A DNA stretch of 64,000 nt from Burkholderiales bacterium (GTDB taxonomy: Bacteria; Pseudomonadota; Gammaproteobacteria; Burkholderiales; Burkholderiaceae_C), in assembly GCA_003963115.1 (NCBI GenBank), contig RXJQ01000018.1:60104-124103 (forward strand). Reading direction: 5' to 3'. Made by a program: the position numbers and the translations under genes. The notes under the pieces are model-generated. The model did no database searches. It had not been told where the DNA came from and was given only the letters and a program-made list of their open reading frames with translations. Of the stretch, positions 50,720 through 58,351 are shown piece by piece; the first letter of the stretch is position 1; every line of letters begins with the position of its first letter.

Positions 50720-53301
50720 GAACGTACCGCCCATACAGGATTTCTCTCGTCTTATGTGCACTCTCTCTTGGCTTGTTGTCCGCTTGTGGCGGTGGAGGAG
50801 GTGACAAAAACGACACATCTCGCAATAGCGGCAGTGTCAACCTCGATACATCAAATACACAGGCATCGGCCAGCAACGACTATTTCCCTCTCGGGGCCAG
50901 TGATCGCTGGGTATACGAAGAGACTTCCGATGGTAAAACGAGCACATACCAGGTAGATGTTGGCGTGACCAACACGGTGAACGGACAGCGCAGCACGAGT
51001 CTGGTGCCAACAACGCTTTCAGGCTTGCCACGGGATGAAGTGACACCCTATGTCACCACGGCGTCCAGTGTGACCGAGCTCCCGTCCGAGGGTGATGCGT
51101 TCATGACCAGCCTTGGGCCGCACATATTGTTCCAGCTGCCCGCGCAAGCTGGGGATTCCTTTGTCCAGATCAACAAGACGATCGACTACGGTACCGATCT
51201 GGATGGGGATGGCGTAAATGAGCGCGCGCTTTGGCTCTCGACCGTACAAGTTATCTCCAATGGCCCTTTGACGACACCTGCAGGTGACTTCAAGGGCGCC
51301 ATGCATATTCGCACCACCGTACACGAGACGCTGATTTACAGCGCCACGGGCAATCAACAGCCCTATCAGTTCGTTGTCGACGACTGGTATGTCGCCCATG
51401 TTGGACTGGTTCGCTCGGATGTGACGTCCATGACCGCCGGTCAACCGCAATTGCTGTCCTCAACAGTGTTGCTCGCCTACCGGGCAGGGAACGCTCATGG
51501 AGGAGTGGCGCCTACGGTTTCGGTTGTCGCGCCGGCTGACGCGAAAGTCCACACCGGCGCCGTCGCAGTCACGGCTGCCTTCAGTGTGCAAATGGATGCC
51601 GCAAGCCTGAATGCAGGGGGATTCACAGTGGTGGACGCCGCCAACAATCCAGTGAGCGGGACCGTCACGCTGTCACAGGACAAGACCTCAGCGACATTTG
51701 TACCGACCGCAAGCTGGTCCAGCGGTCAGTACACAGCCATCATCTCCACATTGGCAACGGATCGACAGGGCAATGCGGCGATACCGCGATCCTGGACCTT
51801 TGTACTGGACACCGTTGCGCCAGCGCTTGCTCAGGCCGCGCCAGTTGACGGTACTGTCGGCTTGGCCACCGACGCAAAACTCAACTACGTTTTCAGTGAA
51901 CCGCTGGACCCGATCAGCGTGATGCCCGGCGGTGTGCCCGCATTCACGATCAAAGACGACGCGACCGGTGAGGCCGCTCCTGTGCTGGCCTCATTTGATG
52001 GCACCGCCGCCATCAGCTTCACGCCACGTACATACTGGCCGCACGGACACACGTACACCGTGACCTTTCCAGCCAGCATGGCGGACTCGGTGGGCAACAC
52101 ATTGGGCACTGACATCAAGGTTCATTTCTCAACCTCGACGGGGCTGTTCTCCAACCCGGAGCCCGTTGCGTCGTCCTTGGGACAGCAGCCGACGATGTCG
52201 ATCGGTGACATCGATGGTGACGGCTTGCCCGACTTGATCTGGGCGGCCTGGGACGATTCCGGGTTCCCTTTGAAGATGCGTATCTTCGTCCGTCGTGGGC
52301 AAGCCGATGGATCCTTGTCTGCGGCGGTGGAGGCCACATCCCCGCTAACTTCTTTGTGTGGACTCTATGCCATCGCCATTGGCGATGTGAATGGTGACGG
52401 ACGCAATGACCTGGTCCTTGGAGGCAGTTGCGGCATCCGCGTCTTGTTGCAAGACGCAAGCGGATCCTTCACCACCGGGCCACTCTATTCGCTACCAGGC
52501 TACGACTATGCGGGCGTGGTCAAGCTGGTGGACTTGAACGGTGATGGACGACTGGACATGCTCACGGCGGGCAATGGTTCTGCATTCCGCGTCTGGACGC
52601 AAACCAGCGCGGGCGCCTTCGTGCAAACCGCGACGGTTGAAACCGGACTCGGGGCGCTCACAGGGCTTGAGCTCGCAGACCTTGATGGCGATGGCATCGT
52701 TGATGTCGTTGCCTCGTCCATCGGGTCGCAAGACAGCCGATTGGCGGTGCTACACGGTTTGACAGGCGGGGGTTTCGGTGCGCCTTCCGTTTTGCCGACA
52801 GGCGACGGGTGGGCGACCGGCGCGGCCATCGGTGATCTGGATGGGGATGGCCGGCTCGATATCTTCGTCGCGATTCCGCCTGGTCTGATTGGCACGACGG
52901 CATCACGCGTGGTCGTTTTTCGCCAAGCTTCGGATCACAGTTTTGCGGCCGCGACCACGATCCCCGTTGCATCCAGCCCTCGCGGCATCTCACTGATCGA
53001 CGTGACAGGCGACGGCCGGCTTGATCTCGTTGTCGCACACGAGAATGCATTGGGTGTGTTGCCCCGTCTGGCCGATGGCAGCTTTGGTGCCGAGGATCTG
53101 TATGGCGTGCCGCAGCTCTCCAGTTCGACCACCTCGATAGCCTTTGGCCCGCGGGATGCACAGGGCCGAGCGTTGATCGAGTTCAACGGTGTGCTGTTTC
53201 GCCCCAACGCAGCGTCGCTGGCGTCCAATCACCTTGGGGCCGTCCGGCGCGCAGCGCAACTGCTGGGGCGGGCCAGCGTGCAATCGAAGGCCAGCCGCTA
53301 A
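50716..53301 (+). CDS. Giant lipoprotein 2, paralogue of the preceding gene
   Basis: 861 residues with the same plan: lipobox LLSAC plus GGGGG, N-terminal domain (DYFPLGASDRWVYEE), Ig-like domains, and six or seven FG-GAP repeats (DIDGDGLPDLIW, DVNGDGRNDLVL, DLNGDGRLDMLT). Its ATG overlaps the stop of gene 1. The two diverge enough to be functionally distinct. Tandem, coupled paralogues of this size suggest a heteromeric surface structure. Confidence 0.85.
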   Translation: MRTYRPYRISLVLCALSLGLLSACGGGGGDKNDTSRNSGSVNLDTSNTQASASNDYFPLGASDRWVYEETSDGKTSTYQVDVGVTNTVNGQRSTSLVPTTLSGLPRDEVTPYVTTASSVTELPSEGDAFMTSLGPHILFQLPAQAGDSFVQINKTIDYGTDLDGDGVNERALWLSTVQVISNGPLTTPAGDFKGAMHIRTTVHETLIYSATGNQQPYQFVVDDWYVAHVGLVRSDVTSMTAGQPQLLSSTVLLAYRAGNAHGGVAPTVSVVAPADAKVHTGAVAVTAAFSVQMDAASLNAGGFTVVDAANNPVSGTVTLSQDKTSATFVPTASWSSGQYTAIISTLATDRQGNAAIPRSWTFVLDTVAPALAQAAPVDGTVGLATDAKLNYVFSEPLDPISVMPGGVPAFTIKDDATGEAAPVLASFDGTAAISFTPRTYWPHGHTYTVTFPASMADSVGNTLGTDIKVHFSTSTGLFSNPEPVASSLGQQPTMSIGDIDGDGLPDLIWAAWDDSGFPLKMRIFVRRGQADGSLSAAVEATSPLTSLCGLYAIAIGDVNGDGRNDLVLGGSCGIRVLLQDASGSFTTGPLYSLPGYDYAGVVKLVDLNGDGRLDMLTAGNGSAFRVWTQTSAGAFVQTATVETGLGALTGLELADLDGDGIVDVVASSIGSQDSRLAVLHGLTGGGFGAPSVLPTGDGWATGAAIGDLDGDGRLDIFVAIPPGLIGTTASRVVVFRQASDHSFAAATTIPVASSPRGISLIDVTGDGRLDLVVAHENALGVLPRLADGSFGAEDLYGVPQLSSSTTSIAFGPRDAQGRALIEFNGVLFRPNAASLASNHLGAVRRAAQLLGRASVQSKASR

Positions 53302-53365
53302 CAGCACGGCCCTGCTGACTTCTGTGTGCAGCCTATGCGCGCGCCTGAGGACAGTGCGGCAGTGA

Positions 53366-53569
53366 CTACGCCCGCTTGCGGTTGCGTGCGACGGTTCCGA
53401 GCAAGCCGCTGCCCAAGGCCAGAATGGCCCATAAGGGCAAAGGCGTATCTCCCATGCCAGCCCCTCCCCCGGAGTCGCAGTAATAGGTGCAGAGTATGGC
53501 GTCGAACGCGTCCGGGAAATCGGCCTCGATCATGGGCTGCGTGGGGTACGGGGAACAAAACCAACGCCA
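53366..53569 (-). pseudogene. C-terminal fragment of a CTERM-sorted exported protein
   Basis: The open stretch reads MIEADFPDAFDAILCTYYCD, SGGGAGMGDTPLPLWAI, LALGSGLLGTVA then RNRKRA and a stop. A Gly-rich spacer, a PLPLW motif, a hydrophobic helix and a basic end is the layout of a C-terminal sorting signal distinct from PEP-CTERM. A stop at 53570-53572 closes the frame upstream, so only the 3-prime end of a former gene remains (or a short 55-residue gene from ATG 53533). Confidence 0.5.
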
Positions 53570-53694
53570 TCATGGACCACTCGATTGAAGTCGCTGAAGA
53601 GTCAGCTACATCAGCTTGACGTGCCGAATGAAAGTCATTGATCGAATCATCGAATGTATTGGCTCCGTGTCAACACTGACGCACAATGCAGCCC

Positions 53695-54153
53695 ATGACA
53701 AACATCGCTGCCGTACTCAAGTCTGAGATCTCCCGTCTGGCTCGCAAGCAATCACGCGCCGAGACTGAAGCCCTCAAGAAACTCGTCTCCGTTCAACGTA
53801 CCGAAATCGCCTCACTCAAAAAGCGGGTACAAGATATAGAAAAGGCTTTGAAGGCTCTGGCCAAACTCCAGGCTGTGCAAGCGCCTGCCAAGCACAAGCA
53901 GATGGAGCAAGCCGATGAAGGCTCGAACCACCTGCGCTTCAGCGCAAAGGGCTTTGCCAGCAATCGCAAGCGCCTGGGTTTGTCGGCAGCGCAATTTGCA
54001 TTGCTCATTGGTACAACGCAGCAATCGATCTTCGGTTGGGAGAGTGGCAAGACTCAACCTCGCGCGAAGTTCCTGCCCGCCATCGCTGAGCTGCGAGGCC
54101 TTGGCAAACGCGAGGTTGCAGAACGCTTGGCCAAGCTTGAAGCACCACGTTGA
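53695..54153 (+). CDS. Coiled-coil protein with XRE-like helix-turn-helix
   Basis: About 152 residues. N-terminal MTNIAAVLKSEISRLARKQ and a coiled coil (~25-65) are followed by an HTH of the XRE type (LGLSAAQFALLIGTTQQSIFGWESGKTQPRAKFL). This arrangement is typical of a small DNA-binding family of Burkholderiales with unknown targets. An ATG nine bases upstream (53686) is also possible. Confidence 0.78.
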   Translation: MTNIAAVLKSEISRLARKQSRAETEALKKLVSVQRTEIASLKKRVQDIEKALKALAKLQAVQAPAKHKQMEQADEGSNHLRFSAKGFASNRKRLGLSAAQFALLIGTTQQSIFGWESGKTQPRAKFLPAIAELRGLGKREVAERLAKLEAPR

Positions 54154-54472
54154 GGAAAGGCTGTCGGTTTGGCTATGGCCCTTGGGCCATAGAGCGCGAG
54201 GCTTCGCAAGCCGCGCTTGATCCGTAAGGACAGCTTTCGGGACATCAACGCGGAGACGCGCGATAAGCTGTATGTCGCATGCTCCCGAGCCAGGGGTAAC
54301 CTCACATTCATCCGTGAGTCGCTTGCTGAAAGCCCACAAGCGACCCTCAAAGACACCCAAAAGGGTTTACGGCAATGCAGATGATGTATGGCAAAAAGGA
54401 GTGCTCTTGCTCGCCACGAGCTATCACTCGCCAGCTCCTTTGCGGGCCCTACTGAATGGCAAGGCATCTCTG
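54154..54472. other. Gene-free stretch of about 320 bases with two strong hairpins
   Basis: CTATGGCCC (54173-54181) and GGGCCATAG (54184-54192) pair perfectly. A second stem follows immediately (AGCGC..GGCTT/AAGCC..GCGCT, 54193-54217, two-base bulge). No T-run follows, so they may be a factor-dependent terminator or 3-prime stabiliser between the XRE gene and the converging mgtC. The remaining ~250 bases show nothing recognisable. Confidence 0.5.
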
Positions 54473-55189
54473 CTACTCCTCGCTGCTGGAGTTCCAGAAA
54501 GCCTGGAGCACACCACGCTGGGCCTCAAGTAGCGCTACAACTTTGTCCAGCTCGTGTGAGTCCACCGCCGTGGCATACAACGTAGCCTCGATTTCCGCAT
54601 CTGATTGGCCAAACGCATGCTGCTCGACGTCGCGGACTGGATAGTTGACCGCTTCAAGCAGTTCTACCAATTTTTCGCGAACATCACCCTGACTACCTCT
54701 CTGGCAGATGACGTAAAAGCGATAGATGGCTTCGCTGGCCTCTTCGTTGACAGGGCGTCTGTTGATACGGTTCACAACAGGGCGCAGCAGCGTATTGCTG
54801 GCCAGCACAAACAGGGCTGCGATCACCGCCTCACCTATCAAGTCAGCACCGGCACAGGCCCCCACTGCAGCCGATCCCCAGAGCGTGGCAGCTGTATTGA
54901 GCCCGGTCACGTTTGCTCCCTCTTTCATGATGGCGCCTGCACCTAGAAAGCCTATGCCAGAGACAACATAGGCCACCACATGGACTGCACCATCATGTCC
55001 GCCAAGACGATTGGCCATGTCAACAAAAACCGCTGAGCCAACGGCAACAAGCGTGTTTGTGCGCAGCCCAGCCGTGCGCTGGCGAATCTGACGCTCAATG
55101 CCAATCAGCCCCCCCAGTGCAAACGCCGTAACGAGGCTGACCAGCGTGTCTAGCAGGGAGGCCGGATTGATGTTGTTGATGGCTTCCAT
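54473..55189 (-). CDS. MgtC/SapB-family membrane protein
   Basis: 238 residues. The conserved N-terminal membrane domain has ALGGLIGIERQ, GLRTNTLVAVGSAVFV and GIGFLGAGAIMKEG followed by GLNTAATLW. The C-terminal ~90 residues form a soluble ACT-like domain. MgtC proteins modulate Mg/phosphate homeostasis and F-ATPase in host-like conditions. No clear SD precedes the ATG at 55189. Confidence 0.88.
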   Translation of the reverse strand: MEAINNINPASLLDTLVSLVTAFALGGLIGIERQIRQRTAGLRTNTLVAVGSAVFVDMANRLGGHDGAVHVVAYVVSGIGFLGAGAIMKEGANVTGLNTAATLWGSAAVGACAGADLIGEAVIAALFVLASNTLLRPVVNRINRRPVNEEASEAIYRFYVICQRGSQGDVREKLVELLEAVNYPVRDVEQHAFGQSDAEIEATLYATAVDSHELDKVVALLEAQRGVLQAFWNSSSEE

Positions 55190-55279
55190 TTATTTATGGG
55201 CAGATTGCAAGGCGTCGTACTGGAGCTACATGCGGTCTTGGGTGCAGTGTCGCGCCGGCACATCAGTGAGATGCCCTTG

Positions 55280-55543
55280 TTAGGCGCCCGTGGGGTTGCT
55301 GCCTTTGCCATTGGCTACCGTGGTGCTGAGCCGCTCGACAGCGCAGTCCTGCGGGCTGACGCGACCCGCATCTGCCGCCTGGCTCGCGATATCGCTTCCC
55401 TGCTCACATGGGTGGTCGGTGAACGTGACTCGTCCGCCACTGGCACATTTGTAGATGGTCTTGCCCTGCGCCACTGGCCCCGTTAGCAGGCTCGCCATCA
55501 AGAAGATGGCCAATGGGTATGCACGATTCGAGCGAAGCGGCAT
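55280..55543 (-). CDS. Small exported DUF4124-like protein
   Basis: 87 residues. A signal peptide (RAYPLAIFLMASLLTGPVAQG) is followed by KTIYKCASGGRVTFTDHPC, the short Cys-containing pattern of DUF4124 proteins. AAGGG stands about eight bases before ATG 55543. It follows the Ni/Co exporter gene on the same strand after 59 bases. The function is unknown. Confidence 0.7.
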   Translation of the reverse strand: MPLRSNRAYPLAIFLMASLLTGPVAQGKTIYKCASGGRVTFTDHPCEQGSDIASQAADAGRVSPQDCAVERLSTTVANGKGSNPTGA

Positions 55544-55602
55544 GCGCAGCCCTTTTCTTGTGAGGTAACCAAGACCGGTCAAGGGTGACACTTCGCCCGG
55601 TC

Positions 55603-56418
55603 TCAGGCTTGCACGGGATGAATCAAGCCATGCCAGCCTTGTACGCCCATATAGACGCCGACGAGCAACATGATCACACCGGACAAATAGGGTGCATGCT
55701 GAGAAACCGTACCAAAGCTGGGCCAGCGCTTTGAAAGTTGCTTGACGCTCAACGCGGCCAGAACACCCGAAGCCACCATCGTCAGGGCCAGACCCACGCT
55801 GAAACTCATGACCAGGGTGGCCCCCAAGGCAATGCGCTTGACCTGCAAGCAAAGCAGCAGAACGGCCACGGATGCAGGGCACGGGATGAGCCCACCCGTC
55901 AGGCCAAACATCACGATTTGAGGTGTTGTCACGACCTGATTGGCAAAGCGCTTTTGGATGTCTGCTTCATGTGCCGCGGCATGACTATCAGCATGATCGT
56001 GCTTGTGCCCATGGTGGTCACGGTGCCCGTGATCATGATCATGGTGGTGACCATGCGAACCGTGATCGTGAAGGCAAGTGGCCTGAGCACGGCTGGTGCG
56101 CCAGATCATCCATGCGGCCACGCCGAGCACGATCACGGCGGACGAGAGCTGGAAATAGGGCTCCACACCCTCCACATTCCAGTTGCGCCCGAAATAGAGT
56201 CCAGCCATCGCAACAGCCCATACGACGGCCGTATGAGAAAGCGTCGCGGACAGGCCGAGCACGACGGCCTGCCAGACCGTCCCTCTTACTGCGACGATGA
56301 ATGCCGCCATCATCGACTTGGAATGGCCGGGCTCCAGTCCATGCAGAGCACCCAGAAGGATGGCGCTCGGTATGAACATCCAGGCGTTTCCACTTTGCAG
56401 CAGGCTTGCGAATTCCAT
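55603..56418 (-). CDS. NicO/RcnA-type nickel/cobalt exporter
   Basis: 271 residues with six predicted helices. Typical blocks are LGALHGLEPGHSKSMMAAF and GLTGGLIPCPASVAVLLL. The large loop (~110-150) is extremely His-rich (HGHHHDHDHGHRDHHGHKHD), a Ni/Co-handling hallmark. It lies 11 bases downstream of a CsoR/RcnR-type repressor gene and should be induced by the same metal. Confidence 0.9.
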   Translation of the reverse strand: MEFASLLQSGNAWMFIPSAILLGALHGLEPGHSKSMMAAFIVAVRGTVWQAVVLGLSATLSHTAVVWAVAMAGLYFGRNWNVEGVEPYFQLSSAVIVLGVAAWMIWRTSRAQATCLHDHGSHGHHHDHDHGHRDHHGHKHDHADSHAAAHEADIQKRFANQVVTTPQIVMFGLTGGLIPCPASVAVLLLCLQVKRIALGATLVMSFSVGLALTMVASGVLAALSVKQLSKRWPSFGTVSQHAPYLSGVIMLLVGVYMGVQGWHGLIHPVQA

Positions 56419-56429
56419 GATGAAGGGCC

Positions 56430-56699
56430 TCAGAGGTATTTGGTGATTTCTTTGAACTCGCGGATCGTTTCCTGCGCGCTGTGTTTGCCTTCGCTGACAA
56501 CGTGCTCCAGGCAATGATCGATGTGGTCATGCACGAGCTGTTTTTTGGCCTTGGAAATGGCACTTTCTACGGCGAGCAGCTGCTGCGCAATGTCCAGGCA
56601 ATCACGACCACCTTCCACCATCTGAATGATGCTGTTGAGGTGGCCATAGGCACGCTTGAGGCGCTTGAGGACATCCGGGTGTGTTGTGTGCATCGGCAT
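56430..56699 (-). CDS. CsoR/RcnR-family metal-responsive repressor
   Basis: 89 residues of the all-helical tetramer family. Possible ligands are His4/His7 at the N-terminus, Cys34 in GRDCLD, and His59 and Cys63 in HDHIDHC. The 25- and 4-residue spacings follow CsoR; with an N-terminal His the set is nearer the His-Cys-His-Cys of InrS nickel sensors than RcnR (which has His at the last position). It represses itself and the NicO exporter. ATG 56693 is an alternative start. Confidence 0.88.
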   Translation of the reverse strand: MPMHTTHPDVLKRLKRAYGHLNSIIQMVEGGRDCLDIAQQLLAVESAISKAKKQLVHDHIDHCLEHVVSEGKHSAQETIREFKEITKYL

Positions 56700-56705
56700 G
56701 GGCGT

Positions 56706-56757
56706 ATCCTATCCTCCAGGGGGGGATGTTGGCAACAGGGTTTTGCGGTGCTACACT
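56706..56757. promoter_or_regulatory. Divergent promoters with shared -35 region and G-tract operator
   Basis: Forward: TTGGCA (56729-56734), 17 bases, TACACT (56752-56757), start near 56764. Reverse: TTGCCA (56730-56735), 18 bases, TAGGAT (56706-56711). The two -35 boxes overlap. Between the reverse boxes lies ATCCTCCAGGGGGGGAT (56711-56727), the G-tract pseudo-palindrome typical of CsoR/RcnR operators. Repressor binding could thus affect both the exporter and the OprB operon. Confidence 0.6.
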
Positions 56758-56763
56758 GCCCTC

Positions 56764-56996
56764 CATTGCAACTTTTGGGGCCTCTCCTGTGGACATACCG
56801 AGTCGTCGATTGAGCTTCGACAAACCACAGGCAAGGTAAAAGCGGGTGTCAAATCTCGCTGCTACCTTGCCGTTTTGGCGGGTAGCAAGTTGTTTGGCGC
56901 CATCGCGCTGAACGTCGCGCTCCCTATCCTGATTGACAGGCCCTCACCTCGAAGAGGGCCGCAACCGGCGTCCACTGCTTGCGTCGGGGAGCGGAT
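56764..56996 (+). ncRNA. Long structured leader RNA upstream of the OprB operon (riboswitch-like candidate)
   Basis: Downstream of a good promoter, about 230 bases precede the OprB start. CCTGTGG (56786-56792) pairs with CCACAGG (56825-56831) around an inner GTCGA/TCGAC stem. GGCAAGGTA (56830-56838) pairs with TACCTTGCC (56863-56871) around an AGCG/CGCT stem. The two main helices share bases 56830-56831, so they compete slightly. No consensus of a named riboswitch was matched. It may be a metal or ligand sensor or an attenuator. Confidence 0.5.
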
Positions 56997-58349
56997 ATGC
57001 GTTTTGAATTCACGAATGAACGCCAGCTCGGTTTGAGCTTGGGGCGTCGGGTGGTCTTGTGTGCATGGTTTTGGGCTGGCACCTGCCATGCAGCCGATAC
57101 CGTTGAGCCAGAAAGCTGGAACATCAAGTTCCAGTCGACTTATGTCTGGCAGCAAAAAAATCCCATGTCGGCCAGTTACTCAGGCACCAACAGCCTGTCG
57201 ACGGACAAAGAGCGCAGTTACTCCTTTACCGCCACGGTGGCCCTGGGCTTTCGCCCCTGGGCTGGTGGCGAGTTCTATGTCGATCCCGAAGCTGCGCAAG
57301 GCGTCCCGCTCTCCAATTTGACGGGACTGGGGGGCTTAACCAATGGAGAAATGGCGCGCTCTTCGGGGCCGACGCTCAAGATCTACCGTGCCCGCGCCTT
57401 CCTGCGTCAGACTTGGGGCGACGGTGGTGAGCAAGAGGCTGTGGAGTCGGCTGCCAATCAACTGGCGGGCATGGTCGATAAGCGCAGATGGGTGCTGACA
57501 ACTGGCAACCTCTCCGTGCTCGATATCTTCGATGCCAATGCCTACAACCATGATCCACGAACCCAGTTTCTCAACTGGAGCGTGATGACCCACGGCGCCT
57601 TTGACTACGCAGGCGATGCCAGAGGCTATTCATGGGGAATCACCTTGGAGCGCTACCTCGATGACTGGGTTGTGCGTGTTGGGCGCTTCATCCAACCCAA
57701 GGAGCCCAACCAGCAGATCCTTGATGATCGCTTGTTCAAGCACTACGGCGACCAGATCGAGTTGGAGCACGCCCATGAATTCGAGGGGCAGCCCGGCAAG
57801 GTTCGACTGCTGGCGTTTCGCAATCGAACCAAGATGTCGCGCTACCAGGATGCACTGAATCTGGCCGCACAGACTGGCGATGCCCCGGATATCAACGCGG
57901 TGCGCACAGGCGATCAGGTCAAGTACGGTCTGGGGCTCAATCTGGAGCAGGCCATCACACCTGATATTGGCGTGTTTGCGCGCGGCAGTTGGGCAGACGG
58001 TGCAACCGAGACCTATGCCTTCACGGAAATCGACCGTTCTGTGTCTGCGGGAACCTTGATCAAGGGAAAAGGGTGGGGGCGAGGGCAGGACAGTGTTGGC
58101 CTGGCTTTTGCGCGCAACGGTTTGTCCCAGGCCCACCGCCGCTATCTGGCTGAGGGCGGCTACGGCTTTTTCATTGGCGATGGCGCCCTTCGCTACAAGC
58201 CAGAGACGATTGTCGAGGGCTTTTATGACCTGAGTCTGTGCAAGGCCGCCTGGATCACACTAGATTGGCAGCGGATTTTCAATCCCGCCTATAACGCGGA
58301 TCGCGGTCCCGTGTCGGTCGGCACGCTGCGCTTTCATACCGAGTTCTGA
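56997..58349 (+). CDS. OprB-family carbohydrate-selective-type porin
   Basis: 450 residues with a signal peptide ending CHAAD and OprB features: SWNIKFQSTYVWQQKNPMSASYSGTNSL, the ALGFRPWAGGEFYVDPEAAQG box, and LSVLDIFDANAYNHDPRTQFLNW. OprB porins admit sugars or other small solutes. GGGGAG precedes ATG 56997. It is followed 2 bases later by an ABC permease gene, so it is the outer-membrane step of one uptake unit. Confidence 0.9.
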   Translation: MRFEFTNERQLGLSLGRRVVLCAWFWAGTCHAADTVEPESWNIKFQSTYVWQQKNPMSASYSGTNSLSTDKERSYSFTATVALGFRPWAGGEFYVDPEAAQGVPLSNLTGLGGLTNGEMARSSGPTLKIYRARAFLRQTWGDGGEQEAVESAANQLAGMVDKRRWVLTTGNLSVLDIFDANAYNHDPRTQFLNWSVMTHGAFDYAGDARGYSWGITLERYLDDWVVRVGRFIQPKEPNQQILDDRLFKHYGDQIELEHAHEFEGQPGKVRLLAFRNRTKMSRYQDALNLAAQTGDAPDINAVRTGDQVKYGLGLNLEQAITPDIGVFARGSWADGATETYAFTEIDRSVSAGTLIKGKGWGRGQDSVGLAFARNGLSQAHRRYLAEGGYGFFIGDGALRYKPETIVEGFYDLSLCKAAWITLDWQRIFNPAYNADRGPVSVGTLRFHTEF

Positions 58350-58351
58350 CC

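Noticed and set aside
56764..56996. Mn (yybP-ykoY) or guanidine riboswitch
   Set aside because: Key consensus pieces of these classes were not found; only the stem architecture is supported.
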